Positions 15,297 through 23,634 of a stretch of DNA of 36,027 bases are shown here, one piece after another. Both the position numbers and the translations under genes were made by a program. Origin of the DNA: a virus; the IMG/VR virus record IMGVR_UViG_3300036900_000232, positions 1-36,027 of that record; one strand, given 5' to 3'. The notes under the pieces were generated by a model that searched no databases, was not told where the DNA came from, and saw nothing but the letters and a program-made list of their open reading frames with translations. The first letter of the stretch is position 1; each line of letters begins with the position of its first letter.

Positions 15297-16456
15297 TACT
15301 CGGCCTCCAGGGCGATGAGCTCGAGCAGGCTCCGCGCCGCTCGGGCGCCGTCACGGATTCCGATCTTCGCGCGCTCGTCGCTCATCATCGCGTTCGCGCC
15401 GAGCATCCCCTGGGCCCCGAGGTTCGGGCGCGGCGGCGCGGGAGACGGCGGGCGCTGCATGAGCCCCGGAGCGCCGCCGGGGCGCTGTTGCGGAGCCATC
15501 CCTGCGCCTTGCGGCGGCGGCCGCTGCGGAGGCTGCTGCGACGGGGCGGGAGAGCCCTGGGCCTGCTGCGGGCGCTGCATCGGGAACTGCGCGCCCGCTC
15601 CCGCGGCGGGCCGCGCGAGGCTCGCCATCTGCGCGCCGCCAGGGAACGGCCGCTGCATCGTCGCGGACTGCTTCTCCCACGCGTCGCCCGGCGCCGGCTG
15701 GCCGAAGTTGCTGGGGAGCTGCCCGTTGAAGTTCGAGGGGCCGCCGCCGGAAAGATCGCCGCCCTTGTACCATGACGGCATCCCGTTGCTCGGGCCCGAG
15801 CCGCCCGCGGGGGCAGGGGCGGGAGCCTGAGGGCCGAGACTTTGGAGCACGGACTGGCCGACGGGCGGCGCGGCCGGCGCCTGCGCGTAACTCGTCGTCC
15901 CCGCGTTGCCGGTCCACGCGGCCGGGGCGCCCAAGAGCTGGGGCGTCGACGTCGGGGCGGGCGTACCGACGTTCAGCTGCGTATCGTTGCTGCCGGCGCC
16001 GACGGCGCGGAGCGCCGAGATGAAGTCTTGCGTCCTCGACGCGTCGCCTCCGCCGGCGAGCGCGGCTTGCTCGACGGACTGGGGCGACGGGCCGGAGCCG
16101 GGTGCCTGCGCGCTCGGCATGACCGGGAGCGGGCCGCCGTAGGTCGGCATCGCCTGCGCCGGCGGAAGCCTGGGCATCTGCGAACCCGCCCCTCCCGAGA
16201 GACCGAGCGACGACGCCGCGCCGGTGTGGATCCCGCCGCCGCTCGGCGCCGGACCGGCGACCATCCCGGAGCCCGCGGCGGACGTCATCGGCGGCGCTCC
16301 AGGCGGCGGAGGCGGCCAGGGGTTGCCGGCTGCGTCGGTGCGCGAGAGGAGCCCGCCGACGGCGTTGCGGCCCATCGTCGGGGCCTGCGCCACCCCCGCG
16401 GTGGGCGCGGCGCCGGTTTGGCCGAAGCTCGGAGCGGGGCCGTAGGAAAAGGGCAT
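15296..16456 (-). CDS. Pro/Gly-rich virion protein with a stub of the S74-like domain
   Basis: 386 residues. The ATG at 16456 overlaps the nozzle gene's stop; the TAA shares one base with the next start. Nearly all of it is low-complexity Pro, Gly, Ala, Gln and Ser, probably disordered. The last ~35 residues, from MMSDERAKIGIRDGARAARS, align with the beginning of the S74-like domain of the next gene, then stop at LLELIALEAE. It may be a decayed duplicate or a natural short form. Its place in the block suggests a minor virion component; low-complexity sequence gives no more. Confidence 0.6.
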   Translation of the reverse strand: MPFSYGPAPSFGQTGAAPTAGVAQAPTMGRNAVGGLLSRTDAAGNPWPPPPPGAPPMTSAAGSGMVAGPAPSGGGIHTGAASSLGLSGGAGSQMPRLPPAQAMPTYGGPLPVMPSAQAPGSGPSPQSVEQAALAGGGDASRTQDFISALRAVGAGSNDTQLNVGTPAPTSTPQLLGAPAAWTGNAGTTSYAQAPAAPPVGQSVLQSLGPQAPAPAPAGGSGPSNGMPSWYKGGDLSGGGPSNFNGQLPSNFGQPAPGDAWEKQSATMQRPFPGGAQMASLARPAAGAGAQFPMQRPQQAQGSPAPSQQPPQRPPPQGAGMAPQQRPGGAPGLMQRPPSPAPPRPNLGAQGMLGANAMMSDERAKIGIRDGARAARSLLELIALEAE

Positions 16457-19434
16457 CACGTGCTCCCGTACTGCTGCGCGGCGGGCAGCTTGCGGCCGCC
16501 GGGGCCGGCGGCGACCTTGAAGGTGAGCGAGGAGAGCGAGAGGCCCTCGCCGAAGCCGGCGACCGGCGCGACGTCGGTGATCCGAAGGCGGATCGCGGTG
16601 CACTTCTGCCGCGCGAAGTCGACCCGGTAGGAGTAGAGATCGTCGCCCGGTTGCGGCGCGATCGTCGCGGCCGCGGCGTAGCTGTCCGAGCCCTCGTAGG
16701 CGACCTCGACGCGGAGCGTGTGCGCGCTCTTGTAGGTCCCGAGGACGTGGACCGAGTAGACGCGCTGGTAGCCCGAGAGGTCGGCGAACGAGAAGTTCGG
16801 CGTGGTGACGGAGAGCGCGACGTAGCTCCCGTCGCCGTCGATGAAGCCGCCCGACTCCTCCCAAACCGACCCGTCGAAGCGCGCGACGTAGAGTTGGTCG
16901 TTCAAGACCTCCGCGTCGAACGAGTCGAGATTCGTCCACGTCGACCACTGCCCGAAGAAGTAGTCGTAGGCGAGCGCGCTCGCGGTCCCGTTGCCGCTCG
17001 AACGCCCGAAGATGACGGCGTTCTTTGCGGCATGAAGCGTCGCGCTCGTGATCGGGTCGCCGAGGAGGTCCTCGACCGGCGCGCCGATGTACGAAACCGA
17101 CGTCGATCGATCGAGCAGGTAGAGCCCCTTCGCCGAGAGGAAGAGGATCCCCGCGGGCGAGAGCGCCACGCTGTCGGGGTTCACGCACCCGACGTCGCTC
17201 GTGAGGAGCTGAGGATCGGCGTAGACGTCGCCGGCGCCCGTGTCGTTCGGGCCGTCCCCGGTGAGCACGAAGATCGCGCCGCTCTTGAAGACGACGAGCT
17301 TGTCGTCGAGCGACGCGAGCGCCGTGATCGGACCCCCGAACGCGTCGAGACCGATCGTGTTCTCGATCGCGAATTCGACCGGGATCGTCGATGTGGCCGC
17401 GTTATCGAACCGGTTTTTGGAAAACCAGATCTGATTCGGATCCTCGAGACCCGCGAGGAACACGCGGGCCTGGTGGCTCGTGATGAGCGCGGAGGAGGGC
17501 GGCGCCATGTTGTTCAGGACGCCGCCAGTCGTGTAGGCGAGCTCGTTCGCGATGATCGAGGCGTCCGAGGCCGAGTCGACGAAGGTCACCGTGTCGATGG
17601 TCGGATCGTTCACGAACGGCGCGAGGATCGAGGTGATTCGGAAGAAGAGCGCGCCCGCGGCCGTCGTGCGGTAGATCGCGATCCGGACCTCGCCCTTCGC
17701 CGTAAGGCGCAGGGTCGGGATCGTCAGGGTCGCCTTGTCGTTCGCGAGCGTCGTCGCCGACTTCGCGACGCTCGCGCGGCTCCGCTGGATGCGCCCGAGC
17801 GCGTCCGTGTACTCGTAAACGACGATCCACTGATGGGCGCCCGCGTCGATGCTCCCGCCCGAGCCCGCGAGCGCGATCGACGGCTGCTCGGGGAAGACGT
17901 GGAAGCCGAGCTCGACGAACTGGATCCCGTCGTAGATCTGCGCGACGCCGCCCGCGATGAGGAGCTCGCCCGCGACGCGGGTCGAGCGGTACCCGGCGCG
18001 CGGCGCAACGTCGAAGCTCGAGCGGTTCACCCCGACGAGCGAGAAGACGGTCCCCGCTTCCGCGTCGATCTTCCCCTTCGAGCCGTTCGCCCAGAAAACG
18101 CCCTCGTCGACGACGGGAACCACCTCCGCGAGCATGTGATTCGAGCGGTGGCCCTGCCCCGTGCCGGGCTGGACGCGTGCGACGACGAAGGGCGGGTCGA
18201 AGATGTCGTGCCCGCCGGCGGCAACGTAGGCGACGGTGAAGTAGGACGCCTGGAGAGGCGAATCGAACGAGACGTTCAGGCAGAGCGCGTTGGCCGAGAG
18301 AACCTGTGTACCGTCCGGCGTCCACGGCTTCGACGCGAGCCCGCACCCGCGGAGCCACACCGTGCCTGCGACGATCGAGCCCGTCGACTCGACGGCGCTC
18401 TTGATGAAGTGGTTCAGCGAGGAGGCGGCGTCGACCTCGTAAAAAAGGATCGCGCGGCTCGAGCCCGAGGTTCCCGGCGCCGGGTTGTCGACGAAGATCG
18501 CGATCGTGTCGACGGCGGAGACGGCCTCGACGAGGGTCGACGCCTGGAAGATCGAGGCGGCGCTCGTCATCCCGGCGATCCGCACCGCAGTGCCGGTGCT
18601 CCAGGAGATCCACAGGATGCCCGCGGTGTCGGAGGCGATCGAGAGGACGGACGGGCCGCCGTTGTACGCGTTCGCCGCGGTCGCCTCGATCGTCGTAGAG
18701 GCCCCGCCGAGCTGTTTCACAACGATCGCCGGCGCCGTCGTCAGGTAGGCGATGAAGACGCCGGCCGGGTCGCTCACGGCGTCGAAGCTGCCGTTCGCGT
18801 TGACGTTCGAGGCGATAGTGGATCGCGAGATCGTGGCCGTGATCTGGCCGGCCGAGATCGACGGGTTCAGCGTCGCCTGAACGAGGTTCGCGCCGTCGAC
18901 GTAGTAGACGACGAGCGCCGCGCCGGTGTTGATGACCTTCGGCTTCGAGCCGGTTGCGCCCGCCGAGATCCGCTGCGGAGGCAGGATGACCGCGCCGGTC
19001 GCGAAGTCGATCGCCGTGCCCCAGATGCCGCCGCGGGTGTCCTCCCACGCGTAGAGCTCGATCCCGTTCCGGAGGCCGACATCCGCGTTCAGCTGCTGAT
19101 CGCTCGTCGTGTGGAGGATCGCGCGGTCGCCAACAACGGAGGCCATCGCGTAGCCGCGCGACGCCCAGGCCGCGGACGTCGACTCGGTGAGCGACCAAGC
19201 GCGGAGGCCGTCGAAGAAGAGCAGCTCCGAGCTGAGGTTCGCGAGGGCGCCCGTCCCGAAGAACGGCGGCGCCGTCGTCGCCACGAAGCCGTTCCGCTTC
19301 GTGAGCTCGCCCGTTTTCTTGAACTGCGCGTTCACGAGCTCGAGCACGCGCCCGCCCTGAACCTGCTTCGGATCCGTCTTCGTGTCGACGCCGCCGCCGA
19401 ACGGGACCGAGATCATTTGCGGCGAGAGCGCCAT
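16456..19434 (-). CDS. Tail nozzle / stabilisation protein (P22 gp10-like)
   Basis: 992 residues. The ATG at 19434 overlaps the upstream stop (ATGA); a TTG one codon earlier is less likely. The N-terminus (SVPFGGGVDTKTDPKQVQGG, then LVNAQFKKTGELTKRNGF) is the signature of podovirus nozzle proteins (P22 gp10 and relatives). Later come a beta-propeller-like series, RVFLAGLEDPNQIWFSKNRF, ITALASLDDKLVVFKSGAIF, VLTGDGPND and DVGCVNPDSVALSPAGILFL. It forms the lower tail tube that holds packaged DNA. It is much longer than P22 gp10, with added beta-rich sequence in the middle. It is well placed after the adaptor gene. Confidence 0.85.
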   Translation of the reverse strand: MALSPQMISVPFGGGVDTKTDPKQVQGGRVLELVNAQFKKTGELTKRNGFVATTAPPFFGTGALANLSSELLFFDGLRAWSLTESTSAAWASRGYAMASVVGDRAILHTTSDQQLNADVGLRNGIELYAWEDTRGGIWGTAIDFATGAVILPPQRISAGATGSKPKVINTGAALVVYYVDGANLVQATLNPSISAGQITATISRSTIASNVNANGSFDAVSDPAGVFIAYLTTAPAIVVKQLGGASTTIEATAANAYNGGPSVLSIASDTAGILWISWSTGTAVRIAGMTSAASIFQASTLVEAVSAVDTIAIFVDNPAPGTSGSSRAILFYEVDAASSLNHFIKSAVESTGSIVAGTVWLRGCGLASKPWTPDGTQVLSANALCLNVSFDSPLQASYFTVAYVAAGGHDIFDPPFVVARVQPGTGQGHRSNHMLAEVVPVVDEGVFWANGSKGKIDAEAGTVFSLVGVNRSSFDVAPRAGYRSTRVAGELLIAGGVAQIYDGIQFVELGFHVFPEQPSIALAGSGGSIDAGAHQWIVVYEYTDALGRIQRSRASVAKSATTLANDKATLTIPTLRLTAKGEVRIAIYRTTAAGALFFRITSILAPFVNDPTIDTVTFVDSASDASIIANELAYTTGGVLNNMAPPSSALITSHQARVFLAGLEDPNQIWFSKNRFDNAATSTIPVEFAIENTIGLDAFGGPITALASLDDKLVVFKSGAIFVLTGDGPNDTGAGDVYADPQLLTSDVGCVNPDSVALSPAGILFLSAKGLYLLDRSTSVSYIGAPVEDLLGDPITSATLHAAKNAVIFGRSSGNGTASALAYDYFFGQWSTWTNLDSFDAEVLNDQLYVARFDGSVWEESGGFIDGDGSYVALSVTTPNFSFADLSGYQRVYSVHVLGTYKSAHTLRVEVAYEGSDSYAAAATIAPQPGDDLYSYRVDFARQKCTAIRLRITDVAPVAGFGEGLSLSSLTFKVAAGPGGRKLPAAQQYGST

Positions 19435-19754
19435 CAAAACACCAGGAGGTCAACGACCACGGTCGCCGACGTCTGGAGGTTCAAGGTGCGGTCCGCCGCG
19501 ACGTTCGAATCCTGGGCGTCCCAGATGGCCGCGTTTGCGCGGCGCCGCACGACGACGAAGCCGACGAGCTTTCGCCCGAGGCTGTGAGGAACGGGCGTCA
19601 CAGCGCCGGCGGTGAGCGCCACCCCTTGGAGGATCTGCGCCTGCGAGGTGAGGCGACGGAACGTGCGCGCGATCGACGACTGGATCCGCTCGAGCACCTT
19701 GTCATTGGTGTTCGTCTGCTCGAAGGGCGCGACGAGGAAGGGGAGCGTCACCAC
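19434..19754 (-). CDS. Small conserved virion protein
   Basis: 106 residues. The pattern TPVPHSLGRKLVGFVVVRRR followed by TLNLQTSATVVVDLLVF at the end is one I recognise from small structural proteins of many tailed phages, often between head completion and tail genes. It is predicted beta-rich. It overlaps the upstream adaptor gene by 7 bases and the nozzle start by 3. A role at the head-tail or tail-fiber junction is inferred from place only. Confidence 0.7.
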   Translation of the reverse strand: MVTLPFLVAPFEQTNTNDKVLERIQSSIARTFRRLTSQAQILQGVALTAGAVTPVPHSLGRKLVGFVVVRRRANAAIWDAQDSNVAADRTLNLQTSATVVVDLLVF

Positions 19755-20446
19755 GGCCCGCTACCTCCGCGACGGAAGGGCCACGCGCGCGAGCGGCGCG
19801 TGTTCTGGATCTTCTTCGGCGGCCCCGCGTCGCGGCTCTTGGCGGCGGCGACGATCCGCACGAGCTGCTGCTGCTTCTCGGCGACGAAGGCCGAGGCGTC
19901 GAGCTCCTGCTTCTGCATCGCCTGCGCGCACGCGCCGGCGACCGATGCACGGAACCACGCCTGCTGATCCATGTACGGCGGCAGCGCATCGGTGAGCGCG
20001 AGCGGCGTGAATTTCGGGATGTAGTAAAGGCGGTAGGTGCCCGGCGCGCTCGGCACCGGAAGCACAACGACCTTTTGGCCCTCGATCCGGTAGCGGACGC
20101 TCGGGCAGCCGGGCGCGAGCGGGAGCGACTGGAGGCTGAAGGCGCCGGCATCCTGGAGCGAGAACGGCTCGAGTGGGACCCAGCCGTTCCCGTACTGGCG
20201 ATGCACTGCGCGGCTCTTCAGAAAATCGGACGGGAGCGAAAAGTAGTTGCTCCCGTCCGTCGCGCTCGTGATCGCGAGGTCCGTCGACGTGATGTTGTAG
20301 TCCTCGTACTCGCCGATCAGCGTGTCGTAGTACTCCGCGAGCTCGTCGTTCAGGTACGTCGTCCATTCCGGATCCGTCACCACCTGGTTGTTCACCAGGT
20401 CTGCGCGCTGACGCGCGCGGGTGACGAGATCCGAAAGGAGCGTCAC
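19748..20446 (-). CDS. Head-tail adaptor (tail tubular A / P22 gp4-like)
   Basis: 232 residues from a GTG start. The order LVTRARQRADLVNNQVVTDP, WTTYLNDELAEYYDTL, YFSLPSDFLKSRAVHRQYG, RYRIEGQKVVVLP and YRLYYIPKFTPL is that of podovirus adaptor proteins that join the portal to the tail nozzle: an N-terminal helical bundle, then a beta barrel, then helices (AQAMQKQELDASAFVAEKQQ). Its place between capsid and nozzle genes agrees. The C-terminal ~25 residues are Arg-rich. Confidence 0.8.
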   Translation of the reverse strand: MTLLSDLVTRARQRADLVNNQVVTDPEWTTYLNDELAEYYDTLIGEYEDYNITSTDLAITSATDGSNYFSLPSDFLKSRAVHRQYGNGWVPLEPFSLQDAGAFSLQSLPLAPGCPSVRYRIEGQKVVVLPVPSAPGTYRLYYIPKFTPLALTDALPPYMDQQAWFRASVAGACAQAMQKQELDASAFVAEKQQQLVRIVAAAKSRDAGPPKKIQNTRRSRAWPFRRGGSGPW

Positions 20447-20449
20447 GGA

Positions 20450-20704
20450 TTAGCCCTCGTCCCGCATCGAGCCGTACTTCGACTCGCAGATGTCCTCGAT
20501 CGCGGCGCGCGCCTTCGCGACGTCGACCTTTGCCGGGTCGATCCCGAAGGCTTCGGCGAGGTCCTGCACGGCCGAGTCGGAGACGTCCTCGTCGTCTCCC
20601 TCGTCGTCCCTGGTGTCCGGCTCGTCCTCGGGCGCCTTGCCCTTGTCCTTGCCGATCATCATGAGGATCGACGGGCCGCCCTTCTTCTCGGGGAGGCCCA
20701 TCAT
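20450..20704 (-). CDS. Small acidic hypothetical protein
   Basis: 84 residues. The ATG-ATG start at 20704 overlaps the upstream stop. A basic N-terminus (MMGLPEKKGGPSILMMIGKD) is followed by an acidic disordered stretch (EDEPDTRDDEGDDEDVSD) and a helical tail (AVQDLAEAFGIDPAKVDVAK). The shape fits a head-completion or decoration accessory, as its neighbours are capsid genes. No family is recognised. Confidence 0.65.
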   Translation of the reverse strand: MMGLPEKKGGPSILMMIGKDKGKAPEDEPDTRDDEGDDEDVSDSAVQDLAEAFGIDPAKVDVAKARAAIEDICESKYGSMRDEG

Positions 20705-21132
20705 CCACCCGCCTTCACGGCCTTGAGGAGGATCGTGATGTAGAAGCCCGCGGACACGAGGTCCGTCGCGGTGCCGGCGACCTGATAGATCAGGTCGATG
20801 GTCTGCGCGGGGACCGAGTTGACGACGAAGCCCTTCGGGTTGAACTGCTTCACCTGGAAGCCCGCGTTCACCCCGGCGCTCTTGAAGAGCATCGCGTCGA
20901 CGCCGCGGATCTTCCACCAGTCCTTTTCGAGGGTGAGGCGGTAGGTCCCCGTCGACGGCTTCGTGATGCTGGTGAGCCCGCGCGGGATGATGAGGGTGTC
21001 GCCGTCCTGATCGGTGACGGCACCCGTGTTTGCGTTGGTCGGGTTGCCCGACCCGTCGGTGAGGATGAGGCCGGAGATGCACCAGATCTCCGGGTCGATC
21101 ATCCACGTCGCTTGGCCACGATATGCAGTCAT
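20701..21132 (-). CDS. Capsid-associated hypothetical protein
   Basis: 143 residues. It is beta-rich, with GDTLIIPRGLTSITKPSTG and YRLTLEKDWWKIRGVDAMLF in the middle and AGFYITILLKAVKAGG at the end. It starts 7 bases after the major capsid gene. Small beta-rich proteins in this place are often capsid decoration proteins or head fibers; that is inferred from location and length. Confidence 0.7.
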   Translation of the reverse strand: MTAYRGQATWMIDPEIWCISGLILTDGSGNPTNANTGAVTDQDGDTLIIPRGLTSITKPSTGTYRLTLEKDWWKIRGVDAMLFKSAGVNAGFQVKQFNPKGFVVNSVPAQTIDLIYQVAGTATDLVSAGFYITILLKAVKAGG

Positions 21133-21139
21133 GGCGCCC

Positions 21140-22429
21140 TCAGCTCGGCATGACCTGCACGCGGATGTTGTTCCGCGGGTTCTTGCAGATCAGGTTCCCG
21201 TAGGAGTAGAGGCGGATCTCCATGCCCGCGTCGGAGGTCGCACGGAGCCACTTCTGGTCGTCGTCCTCCCAGACGTGGACGATGGGATCGACGCTCCCGA
21301 GCATCCACGAGTCCTTGTTGATGCCGTACACGCTGTCGCTCGGGCAGTGCGGATCGGGGAGCACGGCCACGGGACCCTTGAGGGTCATGACCTCGATCCC
21401 GACGTAGCCGACGCTCGCGTTCGTGCTCTTGACCATCGTGTCGACGCGGCGCGTGCCGAGCTCGATCGAGAGGTCCTGGAACCACAGCGGGTTGACGACG
21501 AAGTGCGTGAGGCGGCCGCCGTGGAGGCCCACGCGCGCCGCGGCGACTTCGAGGATCGACTGCTTCGATCCGAGGCCGCGCGCGTCGAGGTAGTGCCCCG
21601 CGAGCCGGACCCGGTTGATGTTGCGGTTGACGCCGAAGAACGAGTCGTTCGACGCGAGCGAGACCGGGAGCCAGTCCGCGAACCCGTTCATCTTGAGGTT
21701 GCGGTCGCCCGAGCAGTAGAGGAAGTCGTTCGCGGCGAGCGCGGGGATGCCGTCGGCGGCGTCCGTCGCGGCGACGGCGGTGCCGGTCGGCGAAGGCGTG
21801 GTGCCGACGTCGAAGGTGCCCGCATCGTAGTCGACGGCGATGACGTAGAGGCCGTGGCCGTTCGAGCCGTAGGCGCGGAGACCGCCGGTCGACTGCGCGG
21901 CCGCGGCGTCGAGCTGCATCCCGACCTCGAAGTTGATGATGTCCTTCGTGTTGAGGAGCGTGATGCGGCTGTTCGTCGTGAGGCCGTTGCCGATCGATCC
22001 GACCTGCGCGCGATCGCCGGCGCTCGACTTGAAGATCGAAAGCGCGATGTCGCCGTCGAAGTTCTCGATCTGGTTGTCGACGATGAGCGACGCCGCGTCC
22101 ATGAACGCGCCGTCGTTGTTCTTCGTCTGCTTGATCAGCTTCGCGCTGATGTTCGCGACTTCGTGGTTCTCGACGAACGGGATCTTGAACTGGATCGGGA
22201 TCTCGCCGACGCGCGAGGCGTGCGTCTGCGCGGTCGTGAAGGTCGCGCTGCGGCCCTGCCCGGCGCCGACGACGAGCGCGATGTCGATCTCGCGCCCGGT
22301 GAGCTTCTCGTTCTTCGGGATGATGCCGAGGGTGGGCGCCTCGGTCAGGAGGATGATCTCGAGCTTGTCCTGCGGGTAGCGTTCTTTGAGGAGCCCGTCT
22401 TGCGACGTGCTGTTGTTACCGAAGGCCAT
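21140..22429 (-). CDS. Major capsid protein
   Basis: 429 residues. GGAG at 22442-22439 lies 9 bases before the ATG, one of the clearest ribosome sites in the window. It is the first gene after the scaffold and portal genes. It has an N-arm-like start, a long alpha/beta body (THASRVGEIPIQFKIPFVEN; SILEVAAARVGLHGG) and a C-terminal part with HFVVNPLWFQDLSIEL, VGIEVMTLKGPVAVLPDPHC and VWEDDDQKWLRATSDAGMEI. This fits the HK97-fold coat proteins of podoviruses in length and layout. The call depends on order plus pattern memory. Confidence 0.85.
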   Translation of the reverse strand: MAFGNNSTSQDGLLKERYPQDKLEIILLTEAPTLGIIPKNEKLTGREIDIALVVGAGQGRSATFTTAQTHASRVGEIPIQFKIPFVENHEVANISAKLIKQTKNNDGAFMDAASLIVDNQIENFDGDIALSIFKSSAGDRAQVGSIGNGLTTNSRITLLNTKDIINFEVGMQLDAAAAQSTGGLRAYGSNGHGLYVIAVDYDAGTFDVGTTPSPTGTAVAATDAADGIPALAANDFLYCSGDRNLKMNGFADWLPVSLASNDSFFGVNRNINRVRLAGHYLDARGLGSKQSILEVAAARVGLHGGRLTHFVVNPLWFQDLSIELGTRRVDTMVKSTNASVGYVGIEVMTLKGPVAVLPDPHCPSDSVYGINKDSWMLGSVDPIVHVWEDDDQKWLRATSDAGMEIRLYSYGNLICKNPRNNIRVQVMPS

Positions 22430-22442
22430 TGGAACTGACTCC

Positions 22443-22461
22443 GCGAGCCTCGTTGGCTCGA
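22443..22461 (-). promoter_or_regulatory. Hairpin just ahead of the capsid ribosome site
   Basis: CGAGCC (22444-22449) and GGCTCG (22455-22460) pair around a 5-base loop. On the minus strand the hairpin ends 2 bases before the GGAG of the major capsid gene. It could expose the ribosome site or stabilise a processed 5' end, helping the coat gene outproduce its neighbours. It has no T run, so it is not a terminator. Confidence 0.4.
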
Positions 22462-22569
22462 GCGAGATGTCGTTCCGGCGCTTGGGCTAGGTCCGGGGCG
22501 CTACCGGAGGGGGCGAGGATCCGCTCAGCAGGTCTTCGGCGCGGTCTCGATCGGAAGGCTCGCACACAT

Positions 22570-22601
22570 CCAACATGTTGGCAATGCCTCCAATATGTTG
22601 T
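22570..22601. promoter_or_regulatory. Paired 12-base palindromes between scaffold and capsid genes
   Basis: CCAACATGTTGG at 22570-22581 is a perfect palindrome. CCAATATGTTGT at 22590-22601 is a near copy, starting exactly 20 bases later, that is, on the same face of the helix. The stretch is AT-richer than its surroundings. It lies just past the scaffold stop in the 178-base gap 22430-22607, the largest gap inside the structural operon. Two spaced palindromes suggest a dimer-binding operator. No promoter hexamers stand out. Confidence 0.5.
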
Positions 22602-22607
22602 AGCGCG

Positions 22608-23627
22608 TCAGCCGGTGGCCTGGCGGGCGCGGACGGCGGCGAGAGCAGCGGCATTCTGTTCCTCGCGCGTCCCCAGCGGGTTCAGGAGGCGGAGCGGATC
22701 GCCGCCGGGCGTCGGGCCGTCCTTGTTCGTGAGCGTCTTCTTCGCCGGCGCGGGCGGCGCGAACTTGCCCTTGAACTTGGAGAGCTTCGCGAGCCGCTCG
22801 AGCTCGCGTTCTTTCTCGCCCGAGACGTGCTCCTCCAGACGGCGCGCGATCTCGGCGGGCAAGACCTGCTCGCCGGTCTTTTCGTAGTGGTCCTTCCCGA
22901 CGGCGAACACGTAGTCCGCGGCGGCGCGCGCCGGATCCTTCTCGCCGTCGAACTGCGAGAGCAGCGCCTCGTGCTTCGCCGCGGACTCGCCGGTGAAGAG
23001 CGGGAGGACGTGCTGCTCGACCATCTGCGTCGTATGCGCGAGCGCGGCCTGCGTCGCGCGCTCGGCGGCCGTCTGCTGCTCGTAGCGCTGGATCCGCTCG
23101 AGCAGTGGCGCGACCGCGGCCTTGATCTGCTCCTCGACGGGATCCGGCGCCGCGCCGGCCTTGAGCGTCTGGAGAATCCGATCGTGCTGGTAGCGGTCCG
23201 GATCGTAGCCCATCGCGCGGAGGATCGCGTCGGGGTCGCCGGACTTCGCCGCCTGCTCGAGCGTCGAGAAGCCGCGGCGGGCCTCCTCGAGCTCGCGGCG
23301 CTGCTTCGCGAGCGCGCGCTGTTCGCGCTGGAGGTCGAGCGCGGCCCGGCGGCGCTCCGCGCGCGTCTGCTCGGCGGGCTTCTCCTCGCCCTGGGCGGCG
23401 CCGGCGGCCGGCGGGGGCGTCTCGCCCTCGGGCGGGGGCGGCGCGGGGTCTGTGCTCCGCGCGGCGCGGGCTTCGGCGGCGGCGCGGCGCGCGGCCTCGG
23501 AGCGGCCCCCGGAGATGTCCGGGAGCGTTTCGCGACCAGCGGCCGCCTCTTGGGCGGCGGCCGGCGCGGGCGGCGCGGTGGGAGCGGACGGAGCGGCGGC
23601 GGGGGGTGCGGCTTGGGCTTCGGTCAT
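22608..23627 (-). CDS. Capsid scaffold protein
   Basis: 339 residues. The N-terminal ~90 are Ala/Pro-rich and disordered. From about 90 on it is a highly charged helix (RAERRRAALDLQREQRALAK; QRRELEEARRGFSTLEQAAK) with more helices to about 290, then a Lys-rich tail (KLSKFKGKFAPPAPAKKTLT) suited to binding the capsid interior. Position between portal and major capsid genes, length and composition all fit an internal scaffold that guides procapsid assembly and then leaves. No protease gene is seen next to it, so exit without cleavage, as in P22, is likely. Confidence 0.8.
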   Translation of the reverse strand: MTEAQAAPPAAAPSAPTAPPAPAAAQEAAAGRETLPDISGGRSEAARRAAAEARAARSTDPAPPPPEGETPPPAAGAAQGEEKPAEQTRAERRRAALDLQREQRALAKQRRELEEARRGFSTLEQAAKSGDPDAILRAMGYDPDRYQHDRILQTLKAGAAPDPVEEQIKAAVAPLLERIQRYEQQTAAERATQAALAHTTQMVEQHVLPLFTGESAAKHEALLSQFDGEKDPARAAADYVFAVGKDHYEKTGEQVLPAEIARRLEEHVSGEKERELERLAKLSKFKGKFAPPAPAKKTLTNKDGPTPGGDPLRLLNPLGTREEQNAAALAAVRARQATG

Positions 23628-23634
23628 GGCGTCC

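Noticed and set aside
16651-19587. 978-codon plus-strand open frame
   Set aside because: Antisense to the nozzle gene, which has recognisable motifs; the plus frame is Arg/Asp-rich low-complexity sequence.
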